A stretch of 64,000 nt of DNA from DASYKT01 sp035995185 (GCA_035995185.1 DASYKT010000041.1:124001-188000); one strand, 5' to 3'. Counted from the first letter of the stretch, positions 31,709 to 41,031 are shown. Numbers and translations are program-made. Notes: a model not told the origin generated them from the sequence alone.

Positions 31709-34414
31709 ATGGACGAGAAATATTTTGCAAAAAAGATAGAAGAAAAATGGCAGAGGCGTTGGGCCGAAACCGGTTATTTCAATGCCGAGGTCGCCGAGGC
31801 CGGTGACACCCGGCCGAAATTTTATCAATTGGAAATGCTGCCTTACCCGTCAGGCAATCTGCACATGGGCCACGTGCGCAATTACTCCGTAGGCGACGCG
31901 ACGGCGTGGTTCAGACGCCTGCAGGGTTTTAACGTGATGCACCCGATCGGATGGGATTCATTCGGCCAGCCGGCCGAGGACGCGGCGATCAAGCGCGGCG
32001 TCAACCCGCGCGAGTGGACCGAAGAAAATATAATCCACATGACCGGGCAGCTGCAGCGCATGGGTTTCGGATACGATTGGCGGCGGCAGATGGCCGCGCA
32101 TCGTCCGGATTACTACAAATTCGACCAGTGGTTCTTTTTGAAGATGTACGAGATGGGTTTGGCCTATAAAAAGAAAACCCAGGTCAATTGGTGCCCGCAT
32201 GACGAAGCCGTTTTGTCCAACGAGCAGGCCAGCGGAGGTTTGTGCTGGCGCTGCGGAAACCCGGTCACGAAAAAAGAATTGGAACAGTGGTTCTTAAAGA
32301 TCACTGACTATGCCGATCAGCTGTTGGACGATATGGCCGAGGTCGAAGCCGGTTGGGCGCCGAACGTCTTGAAACGACAGCGAGATTGGATCGGGCGTTC
32401 CGAAGGCGCGTATGTCGATTTTACGGTGAAAAATTCGGATGAAAAAATTCGCGTTTTCACCACGCGCATCGACACTATCTACGGCGCAAATTCGGTGGTC
32501 GTCGCGGCGGAACATCCGCTCATCGCCGCGCGTTCCGGGGAACTGGATCGAAAGGTTCGCGCCACGATCGAAAAGATCAAAGCCGACAAATTGAAGGTGA
32601 CCGATTATGATGTCGAACCCGAAAAAGAAGGCATCGACACTGGTTTGAAAGCCGTCAATCCGTTTAGCGGCGAAGAGCTGCCCGTGTGGGTCGGCAATTA
32701 CGTGATGATGGAATACGGCACCGGCGCCGTGATGAGCGTTCCCGCGCACGACGAACGCGATTTCGATTTCGCCGCAAAATACGGATTGCGCGTGCCGCGC
32801 GTCATAGAGTCGAGAGAGTTTATTGAGTCTGGAGAGTCTAAAGTGTCCAGAGAAAACCCGCAAGCTTCCGACTCTCAGGACTCTCAAAACTCTCCAGACT
32901 CTCCAGACTCCGGTTTGCCTTTTACCGACTACGGCATCCTGGTAAATTCCGGCGAGTGGTCGGGCAAAACTTCCGAAGTTTCCAAAACCGAGATGGCGGC
33001 TTATGCAAAAGAGCACGGCTTTGGCGAAGCCGCGACCACCTTCCGCATTCGCGATTGGGGAGTTTCACGGCAGCGGTTTTGGGGCGCGCCGATACCGATC
33101 GTTTATTGCGAAAAATGCGGCGCGGTGCCCGTGCAATATGAAAAATTGCCCGTGGAACTGCCTGAAAACGCGATATTTACGGGCGCAGGCGAATCGCCGC
33201 TGGCGAGTATGCCCGAGTTCGTCAACACCGCCTGTCCGAGCTGCGACGGCCCGGCCCGGCGCGAGACCGATACGATGGACACCTTCGTCGATTCGTCGTG
33301 GTACTTTTTCCGTTACCTGGATAACAAAAATTCCGAGCTGCCTTTTGAACCGGAGATCGCCGCCTATTGGGCGCCGGTCGATCAATATATCGGCGGCGAC
33401 GATCACGCCGTGATGCATTTGATCTACACGCGTTTCTGGAACAAGGTGATGCGCGATATCGGCCTGGTGAAATTCAACGAGCCGGTCAAGCGCTTGCTGA
33501 CGCAGGGCATGGTCGTGGGCGAAACTTTTTTCGACGACGAAACCGGCAAAAAAATCTATCACATTCCGGCTAACGTCACCGTCGAGCGCGACGCAAAAGG
33601 CAAAGTCACCGGCGCGGTTTCCAAAGTCGGCAAGCCTTTGAAATGGGCGATCGAGCGAATGTCCAAATCGAAAGGCAACGGCGTCGACCCGGACGAGATG
33701 GTTGAGATCTACGGCGCGGACGCCGCGCGCTTGTTCGTGTTATTTGCCGCCCCGGTGGAAAACGAATTGGTCTGGCACGAAAGCGGTATCGAGGGCGCGG
33801 TCAGATTCCTGCAGCGCGTTTATCGATTTGTTTTCAAATGGCAAGAGCAGTTGGCAGCGGCGAAGGAGCAGTCGGCAGCGGCTGAAGATCCATCAGCTGA
33901 AGCGAAAAAATTACGGCGAAAGACGCACCAGACCATTCAGCGCATCACCGAGAATCTGGAGAGTTTGCAGTTCAACACTCCGGTCGCGGCCTTGATGGAA
34001 TTGTGCAATTCGATCTATGAGTTCAAAGCCGAACCGGAAACGGCCGGCGCCGAGGAAGTTTTCGCACTGCGTGAAGCGATTGAAAGTTTGCTGATAATGC
34101 TGGCGCCTTTTGCCCCGCACGCGGCCGAAGAAATGTTTTCGCAGATCGTCGGCAACGACAACGGGCTGCTGCGCAACGGCGCGAGATTTCCGGTCGCCGA
34201 TGAAGAATTGGCCAAAGCCGACGAGATCGAGATCCCGGTGCAGGTCAACGGCAAATTGCGTTCGCGCGTGATAGCTTCGCCCGAAACGCCGCAGGCCGAA
34301 CTGCAGGCCATGGCCCTGGCGGATGAAAAAATAAAAGAGCTGACCGCCGGTAAAGAGATCGTCAAGGTCATCGTAGTGCCCGGGCGGTTAGTTAGTATTG
34401 TGGTTAAAGGGTAG
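31709..34414 (+). CDS. leuS: Leucyl-tRNA synthetase
   Basis: 901 aa versus about 860 in E. coli. It charges tRNA-Leu. The HIGH motif is HMGH in NLHMGHVRNYSVGDA (near residue 53), the KMSKS motif is RMSKSKGNGVD (near residue 651). The editing domain has GTGAVMSVPAHDERDF. About 37 Ser/Asp-rich residues, residues ~369-402, replace a ~20-residue loop of the editing domain between KYGLRVPRVI and YGILVNSGEW; the DNA there is a palindrome (32825-32910). The frame is kept throughout. A possible attenuator lies upstream. Confidence 0.97.
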   Translation: MDEKYFAKKIEEKWQRRWAETGYFNAEVAEAGDTRPKFYQLEMLPYPSGNLHMGHVRNYSVGDATAWFRRLQGFNVMHPIGWDSFGQPAEDAAIKRGVNPREWTEENIIHMTGQLQRMGFGYDWRRQMAAHRPDYYKFDQWFFLKMYEMGLAYKKKTQVNWCPHDEAVLSNEQASGGLCWRCGNPVTKKELEQWFLKITDYADQLLDDMAEVEAGWAPNVLKRQRDWIGRSEGAYVDFTVKNSDEKIRVFTTRIDTIYGANSVVVAAEHPLIAARSGELDRKVRATIEKIKADKLKVTDYDVEPEKEGIDTGLKAVNPFSGEELPVWVGNYVMMEYGTGAVMSVPAHDERDFDFAAKYGLRVPRVIESREFIESGESKVSRENPQASDSQDSQNSPDSPDSGLPFTDYGILVNSGEWSGKTSEVSKTEMAAYAKEHGFGEAATTFRIRDWGVSRQRFWGAPIPIVYCEKCGAVPVQYEKLPVELPENAIFTGAGESPLASMPEFVNTACPSCDGPARRETDTMDTFVDSSWYFFRYLDNKNSELPFEPEIAAYWAPVDQYIGGDDHAVMHLIYTRFWNKVMRDIGLVKFNEPVKRLLTQGMVVGETFFDDETGKKIYHIPANVTVERDAKGKVTGAVSKVGKPLKWAIERMSKSKGNGVDPDEMVEIYGADAARLFVLFAAPVENELVWHESGIEGAVRFLQRVYRFVFKWQEQLAAAKEQSAAAEDPSAEAKKLRRKTHQTIQRITENLESLQFNTPVAALMELCNSIYEFKAEPETAGAEEVFALREAIESLLIMLAPFAPHAAEEMFSQIVGNDNGLLRNGARFPVADEELAKADEIEIPVQVNGKLRSRVIASPETPQAELQAMALADEKIKELTAGKEIVKVIVVPGRLVSIVVKG
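32825..32910. repeat. In-frame palindromic insertion inside leuS
   Basis: Perfect 15-base arms, GAGTCTGGAGAGTCT at 32825-32839 and its complement at 32896-32910, surround 56 bases and are preceded by a partial repeat from 32808. The insertion adds Ser, Asp, Gln and Pro residues within the editing domain without breaking the frame. Confidence 0.85.
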
Positions 34415-34436
34415 CTGTTTTTCTTGTTGGCAGAGA

Positions 34437-34742
34437 GAACCACCCCGGCGCTCTAAAGCAGCGCCTCCCCTCCTTTGTAAGGAGGGGAGTTTTATCTAAA
34501 GTTACGCCGTTAGGCGTGAAGTTTGTGCGTGGATATCTGCGGCTTTGCCGCTCGATTTGCGGTAAGCCTCCGGCTTACCGGTAAGTAAATTTTCACCGGC
34601 GGAGGCTCAGCCTCCGTTTTTTTATTAACGCTACACGGAAAGGCAGAGCCTTTCCGCACATCAGGCGGCATAGCCGCAACTTTAAAGCGAGAACTACCCC
34701 GTCACACCGCGCCTGCCACCCTTCTTTGTAAGGAGAGAAGTT
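34437..34742. repeat. Cluster of short hairpins, ACCACCCCG and GGC-type families
   Basis: An ACCACCCCG..GGAGGGGAG element lies at 34437-34495 and a second near 34692-34742. Between them six short hairpins share a GGC-loop-GCC (or inverse) core: 34504-34517, 34539-34551, 34561-34579, 34600-34616, 34636-34656 and 34665-34677. No ORF is supported in the 501-bp gap. Confidence 0.8.
34600..34625 (+). terminator. Possible terminator after leuS
   Basis: CGGAGGCTCAGCCTCCG forms a 7-base stem and is followed by seven T residues. It could terminate leuS transcription although it lies about 190 bases past the stop; it may also just be one of the local hairpin repeats. Confidence 0.55.
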
Positions 34743-34915
34743 TAAATGCACAAATTGCGGAATAGTACTTTTCACTCTAATCCCTTTTATTTACGGCAAT
34801 TTTGCTATAAAATTACCCCGTAGTGTTGTGCCTTGATTCATTTATCCACGCGACTGGTTTTGAACTTTGCCAAATGCATAAACGTATCTGATACTGAAAG
34901 CTCGATTTTAGACGA

Positions 34916-37165
34916 ATGAGAGAGTGCCAGACCTGTAAGTGTTGTTATCCTGACAACATAAAGAACTGCCCGGAAGATGGTGAAGCTACCACGCACACCC
35001 TCGTGGGCGACCCCCTGCTCGAAGGCAAGTATCAGCTCGAATCTCGTCTCGGCCAGGGCGGAATGGGCGTCGTCTACAAAGCCCGCCATACCTATCTCAA
35101 AACTTCTCATGCCATCAAAGTAATTTTGCCGGACCTGGTCGGAAACGATCCGCAGCTTATTACGCGGTTTCGTCAGGAGGCCCTCGCCGCGGCAGCCATC
35201 CGCCATCACAACGTGGTCAACGTCACGGACTATGGCGTGGTCGAAGGAAAAATTCCTTTTCTGGTCATGGAGTTCGTTCAGGGCGAATCGCTCCACGACC
35301 TGCTCGTGCGGGAAAAACGCCTGGCGCCGGAATTAGCGGTAGAGTTGATGTCCGCCATTTGCATGGGCGTCGGCGCGGCGCACCGCCACGGCATCGTCCA
35401 CCGCGATCTGAAACCGCTCAACGTAATGATCCAGGCCGACCGTCCGATGGCCGAAGCGGTAAAGATCCTCGATTTCGGCTTAGCGAAAATAAAATCAGGC
35501 GAATTGCTCGGTTCCTTTATCCAGGCGCAGACCACCGGCCTGATGGGTTCACCTTATTATATGGCGCCCGAACAGTGGGCCGACGAAGAGCCCGATGCCA
35601 GCTCGGATATTTACAGCCTCGGGGTGATGTTGTTTCAGATGCTGGCGGGCGACGTTCCTTACAAGGGCGGCTCTATCCCGGCGATAATGAAAAAGCATCT
35701 GGATGAAAACCCGCCCGCCTTTGCGGACCTCGGCGTTTCCGTCCCGCCCGGCGTCGAAGCGGCCGTGATGCATTCGCTGGAGAAACAGCGCGACAAGCGA
35801 ACACAGTCCGTCGAAGCGCTGGTCCAGGAATTAAGAGAGGGAATTCTCCAGTCAACCCAAAATCAGATCAATGCCGCCGCGACCATTCCGGGCGGGCTTC
35901 TGCCGGTTTCTTCCTTGCACGTGCTGACCAAGCCGCCGCAATCCCAGGTTTATCTGAACAACACCTCGGTCGGCGAAAGCCAGACGGACGGTTCGTTAAT
36001 GCTGGAGGGGATCCAGAGCGGTAATCATCATATTCGCGTCACTAAAGACGGCTTTAACGATTGGGAAAACAGCGTTTTCTGCGACGGTAAGCCGCAAAAG
36101 GTGATGGCGGAATTGGCCCCCAAATTTTACAACCCGGCATTTAATCCGGCGGAAACGATGAAAGTTCCGCAGCCGACCATTCCTATGGGGATGATCGAAG
36201 ACGAAACCGTCGTTTCATCTAAACATCTGCCGGTGGGATTCCAGCAGCCGTTAGAAAACTCCTTCACTCAAGAGAAAAAGGGCTTTCCGGTTTTGTTGAT
36301 AATTGGCGGCCTCGGGGCGTTTTTACTGCTTGGTGTTTTTGGAATCGGCATTTATTGGGTGTTTTTTAGTAGTGGCGGCCTGACAGGCAATACCAATCAG
36401 CCCGCGAACCGAAACGTGGTGCCGCCTGCAAATACGGCAAATACTGCGGCAAATAAGCAAAACACCCCGCCAACGGCATCTAAAGCGGAGATGGTTTTGA
36501 TAAGCGGCGGAAGTTTCAAGATGGGCCGCAACGACGGTCGGCTGGAAGAGCAACCGGCGCACGACGTGGAAGTAAAGAGTTTTTGGATGGACAAAACCGA
36601 GGTGACCAATGGTGAATACGCGGAATTTGTCCAGGAAACGAAATATCGAGAGCCGGAACACTGGGTGAACGGCAAACCCCTCGGTGGACAGGAAACAATG
36701 CCCGTTATCTTTGTCTCATTAGAAGATGCAAAAGCCTTTGCCGCGTGGCGTTCTAAACGTGACGGCGTGGAATACAGGCTGCCGACCGAGGAAGAGTGGG
36801 AATATGCCGCCCGCAACGGTTCGCAAGCGGACCTTTTTCCCTGGGGCGTGAAATGGGAAGAAGGAAAAGCCATTATCGACCAGCCCGCTCCGAAACCGGT
36901 GGGTTCCGAGTCCGGCGGAAAAAATAAATGGGGCGTCGAAGATCTGATCGGAAACGTGTGGGAATGGACGAGTTCCGTGCCCGCTGCGTATCCCGGCAGC
37001 AAGCTCGAGACCAAGAAGAACGATGTGCCCCGGGTAATGATCCGCGGCGGCGCTTACCTTAGTAAAGCTAACGGCGCCGATGCGATAACAGCCGCGCGGA
37101 GAGTGGATTTCGAAGCCGGTAAACGCGATAAACTTTTAGGTTTCAGACTGGTGCGGCCGGAATAA
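34916..37165 (+). CDS. Ser/Thr protein kinase with PEGA and Cys-less SUMF1-like domain
   Basis: 749 aa. Domains: CxxC-rich N-terminus (CQTCKCC, residues 4-10), kinase (~37-305) with LGQGGMGVVYKA, Lys in HAIKVIL, HRDLKPLNVMI near 161 and DFGLAK near 187; a PEGA domain (~334-400); one membrane segment (~460-485); a SUMF1/FGE-type domain (~525-748) with ISGGSFKMGRN, RLPTEEEWEYAAR, NVWEWTSS and GFRLVRPE. Catalytic kinase residues are present. The SUMF1-like domain contains no Cys, so it should not generate formylglycine; a periplasmic ligand-binding role is likelier. Begins the kinase/TPR/pseudokinase set. Confidence 0.93.
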   Translation: MRECQTCKCCYPDNIKNCPEDGEATTHTLVGDPLLEGKYQLESRLGQGGMGVVYKARHTYLKTSHAIKVILPDLVGNDPQLITRFRQEALAAAAIRHHNVVNVTDYGVVEGKIPFLVMEFVQGESLHDLLVREKRLAPELAVELMSAICMGVGAAHRHGIVHRDLKPLNVMIQADRPMAEAVKILDFGLAKIKSGELLGSFIQAQTTGLMGSPYYMAPEQWADEEPDASSDIYSLGVMLFQMLAGDVPYKGGSIPAIMKKHLDENPPAFADLGVSVPPGVEAAVMHSLEKQRDKRTQSVEALVQELREGILQSTQNQINAAATIPGGLLPVSSLHVLTKPPQSQVYLNNTSVGESQTDGSLMLEGIQSGNHHIRVTKDGFNDWENSVFCDGKPQKVMAELAPKFYNPAFNPAETMKVPQPTIPMGMIEDETVVSSKHLPVGFQQPLENSFTQEKKGFPVLLIIGGLGAFLLLGVFGIGIYWVFFSSGGLTGNTNQPANRNVVPPANTANTAANKQNTPPTASKAEMVLISGGSFKMGRNDGRLEEQPAHDVEVKSFWMDKTEVTNGEYAEFVQETKYREPEHWVNGKPLGGQETMPVIFVSLEDAKAFAAWRSKRDGVEYRLPTEEEWEYAARNGSQADLFPWGVKWEEGKAIIDQPAPKPVGSESGGKNKWGVEDLIGNVWEWTSSVPAAYPGSKLETKKNDVPRVMIRGGAYLSKANGADAITAARRVDFEAGKRDKLLGFRLVRPE

Positions 37166-38529
37166 TGTTGAATAAAATTATGTTCAAAGCGATCCTCAAA
37201 AAAGAAATTTTGTTTCTCATTGGCGTTTTATGTATCGCGCCCCTTGTGTCGTATGGACAGATCGTCGGGGGCGATCTCGGCAGCAGCAGCGGTTTGTTCA
37301 AAGGTAAAGGAAAGCCAAAGGCAGCTTCGACTACTTCTTCGGCCCCTAAAAAGGCTGCCGCGAAAAAGTCGGCGCCGAAGGCAAAAAACACTACTCCCAA
37401 AAATACCACCGCCGTCAAACCGGCAGCTAAAAACACCGGCGGCGCCCCTACGGTCGCCCGCAACACAAACCGTAATATTTCCAGATCGACCGCGGCAAGC
37501 ACGGACCCGAACGCCGAAGAGTTGTTTGAACAGGCGCTCGAAGAGGGAAACACCGCCCGCGATAATCGTAATTACAACGGGGCTGAAAAGTCCTATCACC
37601 GCGCGCAAAGCTTTAAGCCCAGAGATTCGCGGGCCGTTTATGGCCTGGGAAATCTCTACAGCGACCAGCAGCGGTGGGAAGAAGCCGAGAAAGCTTATCG
37701 TGAAGCCATCGCGCTCGACCCGGACGTTCCCGAAACCTACATCGCCTTAAGTTTTGTTTTGACCCAGCCGATCGCCGGAGCGAACGTAGCCGACCGTTAT
37801 GTCGAAGCCGAAACGGCCGCGCACAAGGCCATCGGGATCGATAGAAGCAGCGGCATCGCCTATGACCAGTTGGGCACGGCGCTCGAATTACAGGGAAAGA
37901 TCGGCCCGGAAACGGAATATGCCTATCAAAGGGCGATCCAATTATTGCCGGGTTACGCCCTGCCTTATGCTCATTTGGGACGGCTCAAGGGAAGAAATAA
38001 TCAGCAGGCAGAAGCCCAAAAAGCTTTTCAGACGGCTATCCAGCTGGCTAAGGATGTCCCGTCTATGATATTGGTAGCAGACACTTTACAGGTTTCCCGG
38101 TCAGCCGATTCAGAGCGGCTTTTGCGCCAGGCGCTGCAGCTCGATCCGCGCAACCCGACCGCGCTTTTCCTGCTTAGCGATGTTCTAAGACGCCAGCAAA
38201 AATTGGCCGAAGCAGAAAAAGTCTTGCGCGAAAGCCTACAAATAAGTCAAAATAGTTATACTCCCCACTCAAAGTTGGGAGACCTCTTTCTTCAGCTCCG
38301 GCGTTTTAACGAAGCCGAAGCTTCCTTTATCAGAGCACTTGACTCAGCTTCCCCCGCAGAAAAAGTAAAACTCGCCGGATTACAGGGATTTACCGGTGTC
38401 GGTGACGGTTATATGAAAGACCGGAAATTCAAAGACGCCGTCCGGGCTTACAACCGGGCCAAGCAGATCGACCCGAAAAATACCGATATCCAGGCGAAAA
38501 TAACCGCGGTTGAAAAACTTGCCTTTTAG
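37165..38529 (+). CDS. Secreted or periplasmic TPR-repeat protein
   Basis: 454 aa. The first ATG overlaps the kinase stop by one base; a second Met five codons in (MFKAILKKE) also fits. A signal peptide ends near LVSYGQ. Next is a Lys/Ala/Pro-rich stretch (~45-105), then TPRs over ~110-450, for example NYNGAEKSYHRAQSF, WEEAEKAYREAIALDPD and FKDAVRAYNRAKQIDPKN. No enzymatic motif. TPR domains scaffold proteins, so it is a likely partner for the neighbouring kinase outer domains. Coupled start indicates the same transcript as the kinase. Confidence 0.87.
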   Translation: MLNKIMFKAILKKEILFLIGVLCIAPLVSYGQIVGGDLGSSSGLFKGKGKPKAASTTSSAPKKAAAKKSAPKAKNTTPKNTTAVKPAAKNTGGAPTVARNTNRNISRSTAASTDPNAEELFEQALEEGNTARDNRNYNGAEKSYHRAQSFKPRDSRAVYGLGNLYSDQQRWEEAEKAYREAIALDPDVPETYIALSFVLTQPIAGANVADRYVEAETAAHKAIGIDRSSGIAYDQLGTALELQGKIGPETEYAYQRAIQLLPGYALPYAHLGRLKGRNNQQAEAQKAFQTAIQLAKDVPSMILVADTLQVSRSADSERLLRQALQLDPRNPTALFLLSDVLRRQQKLAEAEKVLRESLQISQNSYTPHSKLGDLFLQLRRFNEAEASFIRALDSASPAEKVKLAGLQGFTGVGDGYMKDRKFKDAVRAYNRAKQIDPKNTDIQAKITAVEKLAF

Positions 38530-38721
38530 TTATTTCCCCGCCCATCCACGCAAACCCTGAAATCACAGGCCGATTAAGACTATTTACAAGTGTTCCAGCC
38601 GTATACCGGAGGATATACAGCCGTAATGGCGGGCTAATACAGCCGGTACCGGAACCGATTCTTCTGTTTTCAAGATATGCAGGGTAATATATTGTTAAAT
38701 AGCGTAGAGCAAGGAAAAACG

Positions 38722-40977
38722 ATGCTTTATTGTCCCAGATGTAAAAGGGAATATGAAGAAGGAACACAGAGATTTTGTGTTCAGGACGGCGGTCGCCTGA
38801 TCTCCAAGACGGCGGCGGCGCGCAAAGCCGCGTCCGGCGGTATCTTTACCAGCCTGGTGGAAAAAGCGCAGTCCCCGAACGAGACCGACGAAATATTGTC
38901 CTTGCCGAATTTTGTTCCGGTGGCAAAATCGACAGGGCCGCCCGTAGGAAATGCCGGGCCCGCCGGTCAGGTCGAAGAACCGCCCGCGCCCGATTTTATC
39001 AGGAAGAAAGAGCCGGAACTCCCGGTCGAAACCTTTAGTGCGGAAAAACCCGCTGGCAAGCAGGTGACGATGGACGAGCTTCCTTCGTTCCAGGCCGCGC
39101 TGGGCGACCGCAAGCGAAACCCGACGGGAAGGCTGGCGCTGAGCTGGGAAAATCCCAATGTTTTGCTTGGCCACGTTGTTCGCGGACGCTATTTTATCGA
39201 GCGCCGTTTGAACCTGGACGACATTTGCATCACCTATCTGGCCCAGGATCGCGCGGCTAACGGCAAGCGCGTGATCTTTAAAGTGCTCGCGCTGGGCAGC
39301 GATTTTATTCAGAATTCAACCGAAGAGCGCGTGGCGCTTTCGCATCTCAATCACCCCCACATCGTCAAGATCCTCGATAGCGGCGAAATGCCCGAAGGAA
39401 TGCCTTTCGCGGTGTTCGAATATGTCGAGGGCGAGTCTTTAAGAGAGGTGCTCGACAGCGGCGATCCGCTCGCGGCCTCAGATACCGCCCGCATAGCCAA
39501 ACAGGTTTCCGAGGCACTTAGCGGCGCTCAGCAGAACGGCGTGCTGCACTATGACGTGCGCCCACAGAAGATCATCTTAAAACCGGAAGCCGATGGTTCG
39601 AAGATCGCCAAGGTGACGGATTTTGCGCTCGCCAAAGGCTACAAAGCGCCGTCCGTGCGTAAGTTAAAAGACGTCGCCTACCAGTCGCCCGAGCAGCTGC
39701 AGGGCAGAGAGCTTTCTCCCGCGAGTGAATCGTATTCGCTGGCGGCGATCGCTTATGAAATGCTGACCGGCCGGCTGCCTTACAATTTTACTTCGATGCG
39801 CGAATTGCTCGATTCGCAAAGAGGCGGGCTGCGCTCGAAACCGACGATGATCCTGCCTGAGCTTCCCGGACAGGTGGATGAAATTTTTACGCGCGCCCTG
39901 GCCTTCGAACCGGAAAAACGGTATCAGAAAGCCCGCGATTTTGGTGAGGCGATCTATAACGCGCTCGGCAATTTCGCTATGTCGGATGAGATACTGGTGA
40001 TCGATGACACGGCGTTAGCTCATGATTCTGCGGCCCATGATCTTGGGGTAGCGTCGCCCGGTAAACCTCCTCTCACTGCCGCCGCCGGTAATGATGTGCT
40101 GGAGCTTTCAAATCCCGTTTCGGAAGTAAAAGAAACGGCCCCGGTTCACGCTTCGCCCGCGCCGGCGTGGGAAAAACGCGCCGCGGAGAACCAACGAATG
40201 TCGGGCTGGGCGATCGCGACGGCGTGTCTGATCGGATTGCTGCTCATCGCCGGTGGTATCTTTGTCTATCTCAATTATTTTACCGGCGAGCAGCCGGCAG
40301 TTGTTGAAACTAATACCGACACCAGCCAGGCCACGGCCGATACAAATCAAGCCGCTCCGCCGACTTCTGGAGCCGATGCGGACAGTGTGCCACCGCCGCG
40401 TGAAATAACGCCGTCGGCGGGCAGCGTTGCGTTCCAGAATTCAAAAGACGATCTGCCCGCGGCGTTAAAGAAAAATTTCCGCGGATTCTCGGTTTATTAC
40501 CCCGGCACCTGGGTAAAAAACAAGAGCGACAAGAACTTTTTAGATATTTCCCGGTCGACCGAAAACGGCACGCCGATCGAGCAGATCCTGGTCAGCTGGT
40601 ATGAAAGCAAAGGCACTTTCACCGAAGACAGCGCGAATTTCCCGAAACTGGCCAAGGCTTTAAACGATAAGTGGTCGGAATCGATCCCCAATTTCCAGGC
40701 GGTTTCGCAAGGCGAAGACTTCGTCAACGGGCGTAAGGTTTTCCAGGTAAAATTCCAGGGTGAAGGCGAAACCAACACCGGCGAAAAAATAACTATCTGG
40801 GGCCGGACATTGTTCATGCCCCCGGGAAGATACGGCCAAAAGAACGGGTTTGTCATTACGATGCTCGTCACCTCGCATTCGCCGGAAGTTCTGAGCGTGG
40901 ATGACGTCGGCACAAAGGGAGAATTAAAAGAAATATTGTATTCCTTTGAACCGGCGCCGCTCGACCCGGCGGTTTAG
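38722..40977 (+). CDS. Membrane protein with predicted pseudokinase domain
   Basis: 751 aa from ATG at 38722, chosen because AAGGA lies 7 bases upstream; an in-frame ATG 45 bases earlier is possible. N-terminal zinc ribbon (CPRCKREYEEGTQRFC), a low-complexity linker, then a kinase-like domain (~150-420). It keeps the Lys (VIFKVL) but the glycine loop is degraded, HRD is HYD, the next K is Arg (HYDVRPQK), the metal-binding Asn is Lys, and DFG is DFA. Activity is therefore doubtful. A membrane segment (~493-515) is followed by a ~165-residue PsbP/Mog1-like C-terminal domain (GFSVYYPGTWVKN). It closes the three-gene signalling set. Confidence 0.88.
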   Translation: MLYCPRCKREYEEGTQRFCVQDGGRLISKTAAARKAASGGIFTSLVEKAQSPNETDEILSLPNFVPVAKSTGPPVGNAGPAGQVEEPPAPDFIRKKEPELPVETFSAEKPAGKQVTMDELPSFQAALGDRKRNPTGRLALSWENPNVLLGHVVRGRYFIERRLNLDDICITYLAQDRAANGKRVIFKVLALGSDFIQNSTEERVALSHLNHPHIVKILDSGEMPEGMPFAVFEYVEGESLREVLDSGDPLAASDTARIAKQVSEALSGAQQNGVLHYDVRPQKIILKPEADGSKIAKVTDFALAKGYKAPSVRKLKDVAYQSPEQLQGRELSPASESYSLAAIAYEMLTGRLPYNFTSMRELLDSQRGGLRSKPTMILPELPGQVDEIFTRALAFEPEKRYQKARDFGEAIYNALGNFAMSDEILVIDDTALAHDSAAHDLGVASPGKPPLTAAAGNDVLELSNPVSEVKETAPVHASPAPAWEKRAAENQRMSGWAIATACLIGLLLIAGGIFVYLNYFTGEQPAVVETNTDTSQATADTNQAAPPTSGADADSVPPPREITPSAGSVAFQNSKDDLPAALKKNFRGFSVYYPGTWVKNKSDKNFLDISRSTENGTPIEQILVSWYESKGTFTEDSANFPKLAKALNDKWSESIPNFQAVSQGEDFVNGRKVFQVKFQGEGETNTGEKITIWGRTLFMPPGRYGQKNGFVITMLVTSHSPEVLSVDDVGTKGELKEILYSFEPAPLDPAV

Positions 40978-41002
40978 CCCGCTTCTGAAATGGTAAATAC
41001 TC

Positions 41003-41031
41003 AGCCGCCAGGTTCTGCCTCGCGGCTTTTT
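41003..41031 (+). terminator. Terminator after pseudokinase gene
   Basis: AGCCGC (41003-41008) pairs with GCGGCT (41022-41027), with an inner AGG/CCT stem, followed by a run of T residues. It follows the stop by about 25 bases. Confidence 0.78.

Noticed and set aside
33840..33905. Second repeat insertion in leuS, Ala/Gln-rich stretch
   Set aside because: The equivalent region of E. coli LeuRS has a similar length, so it is likely natural variation with a short direct repeat in DNA.
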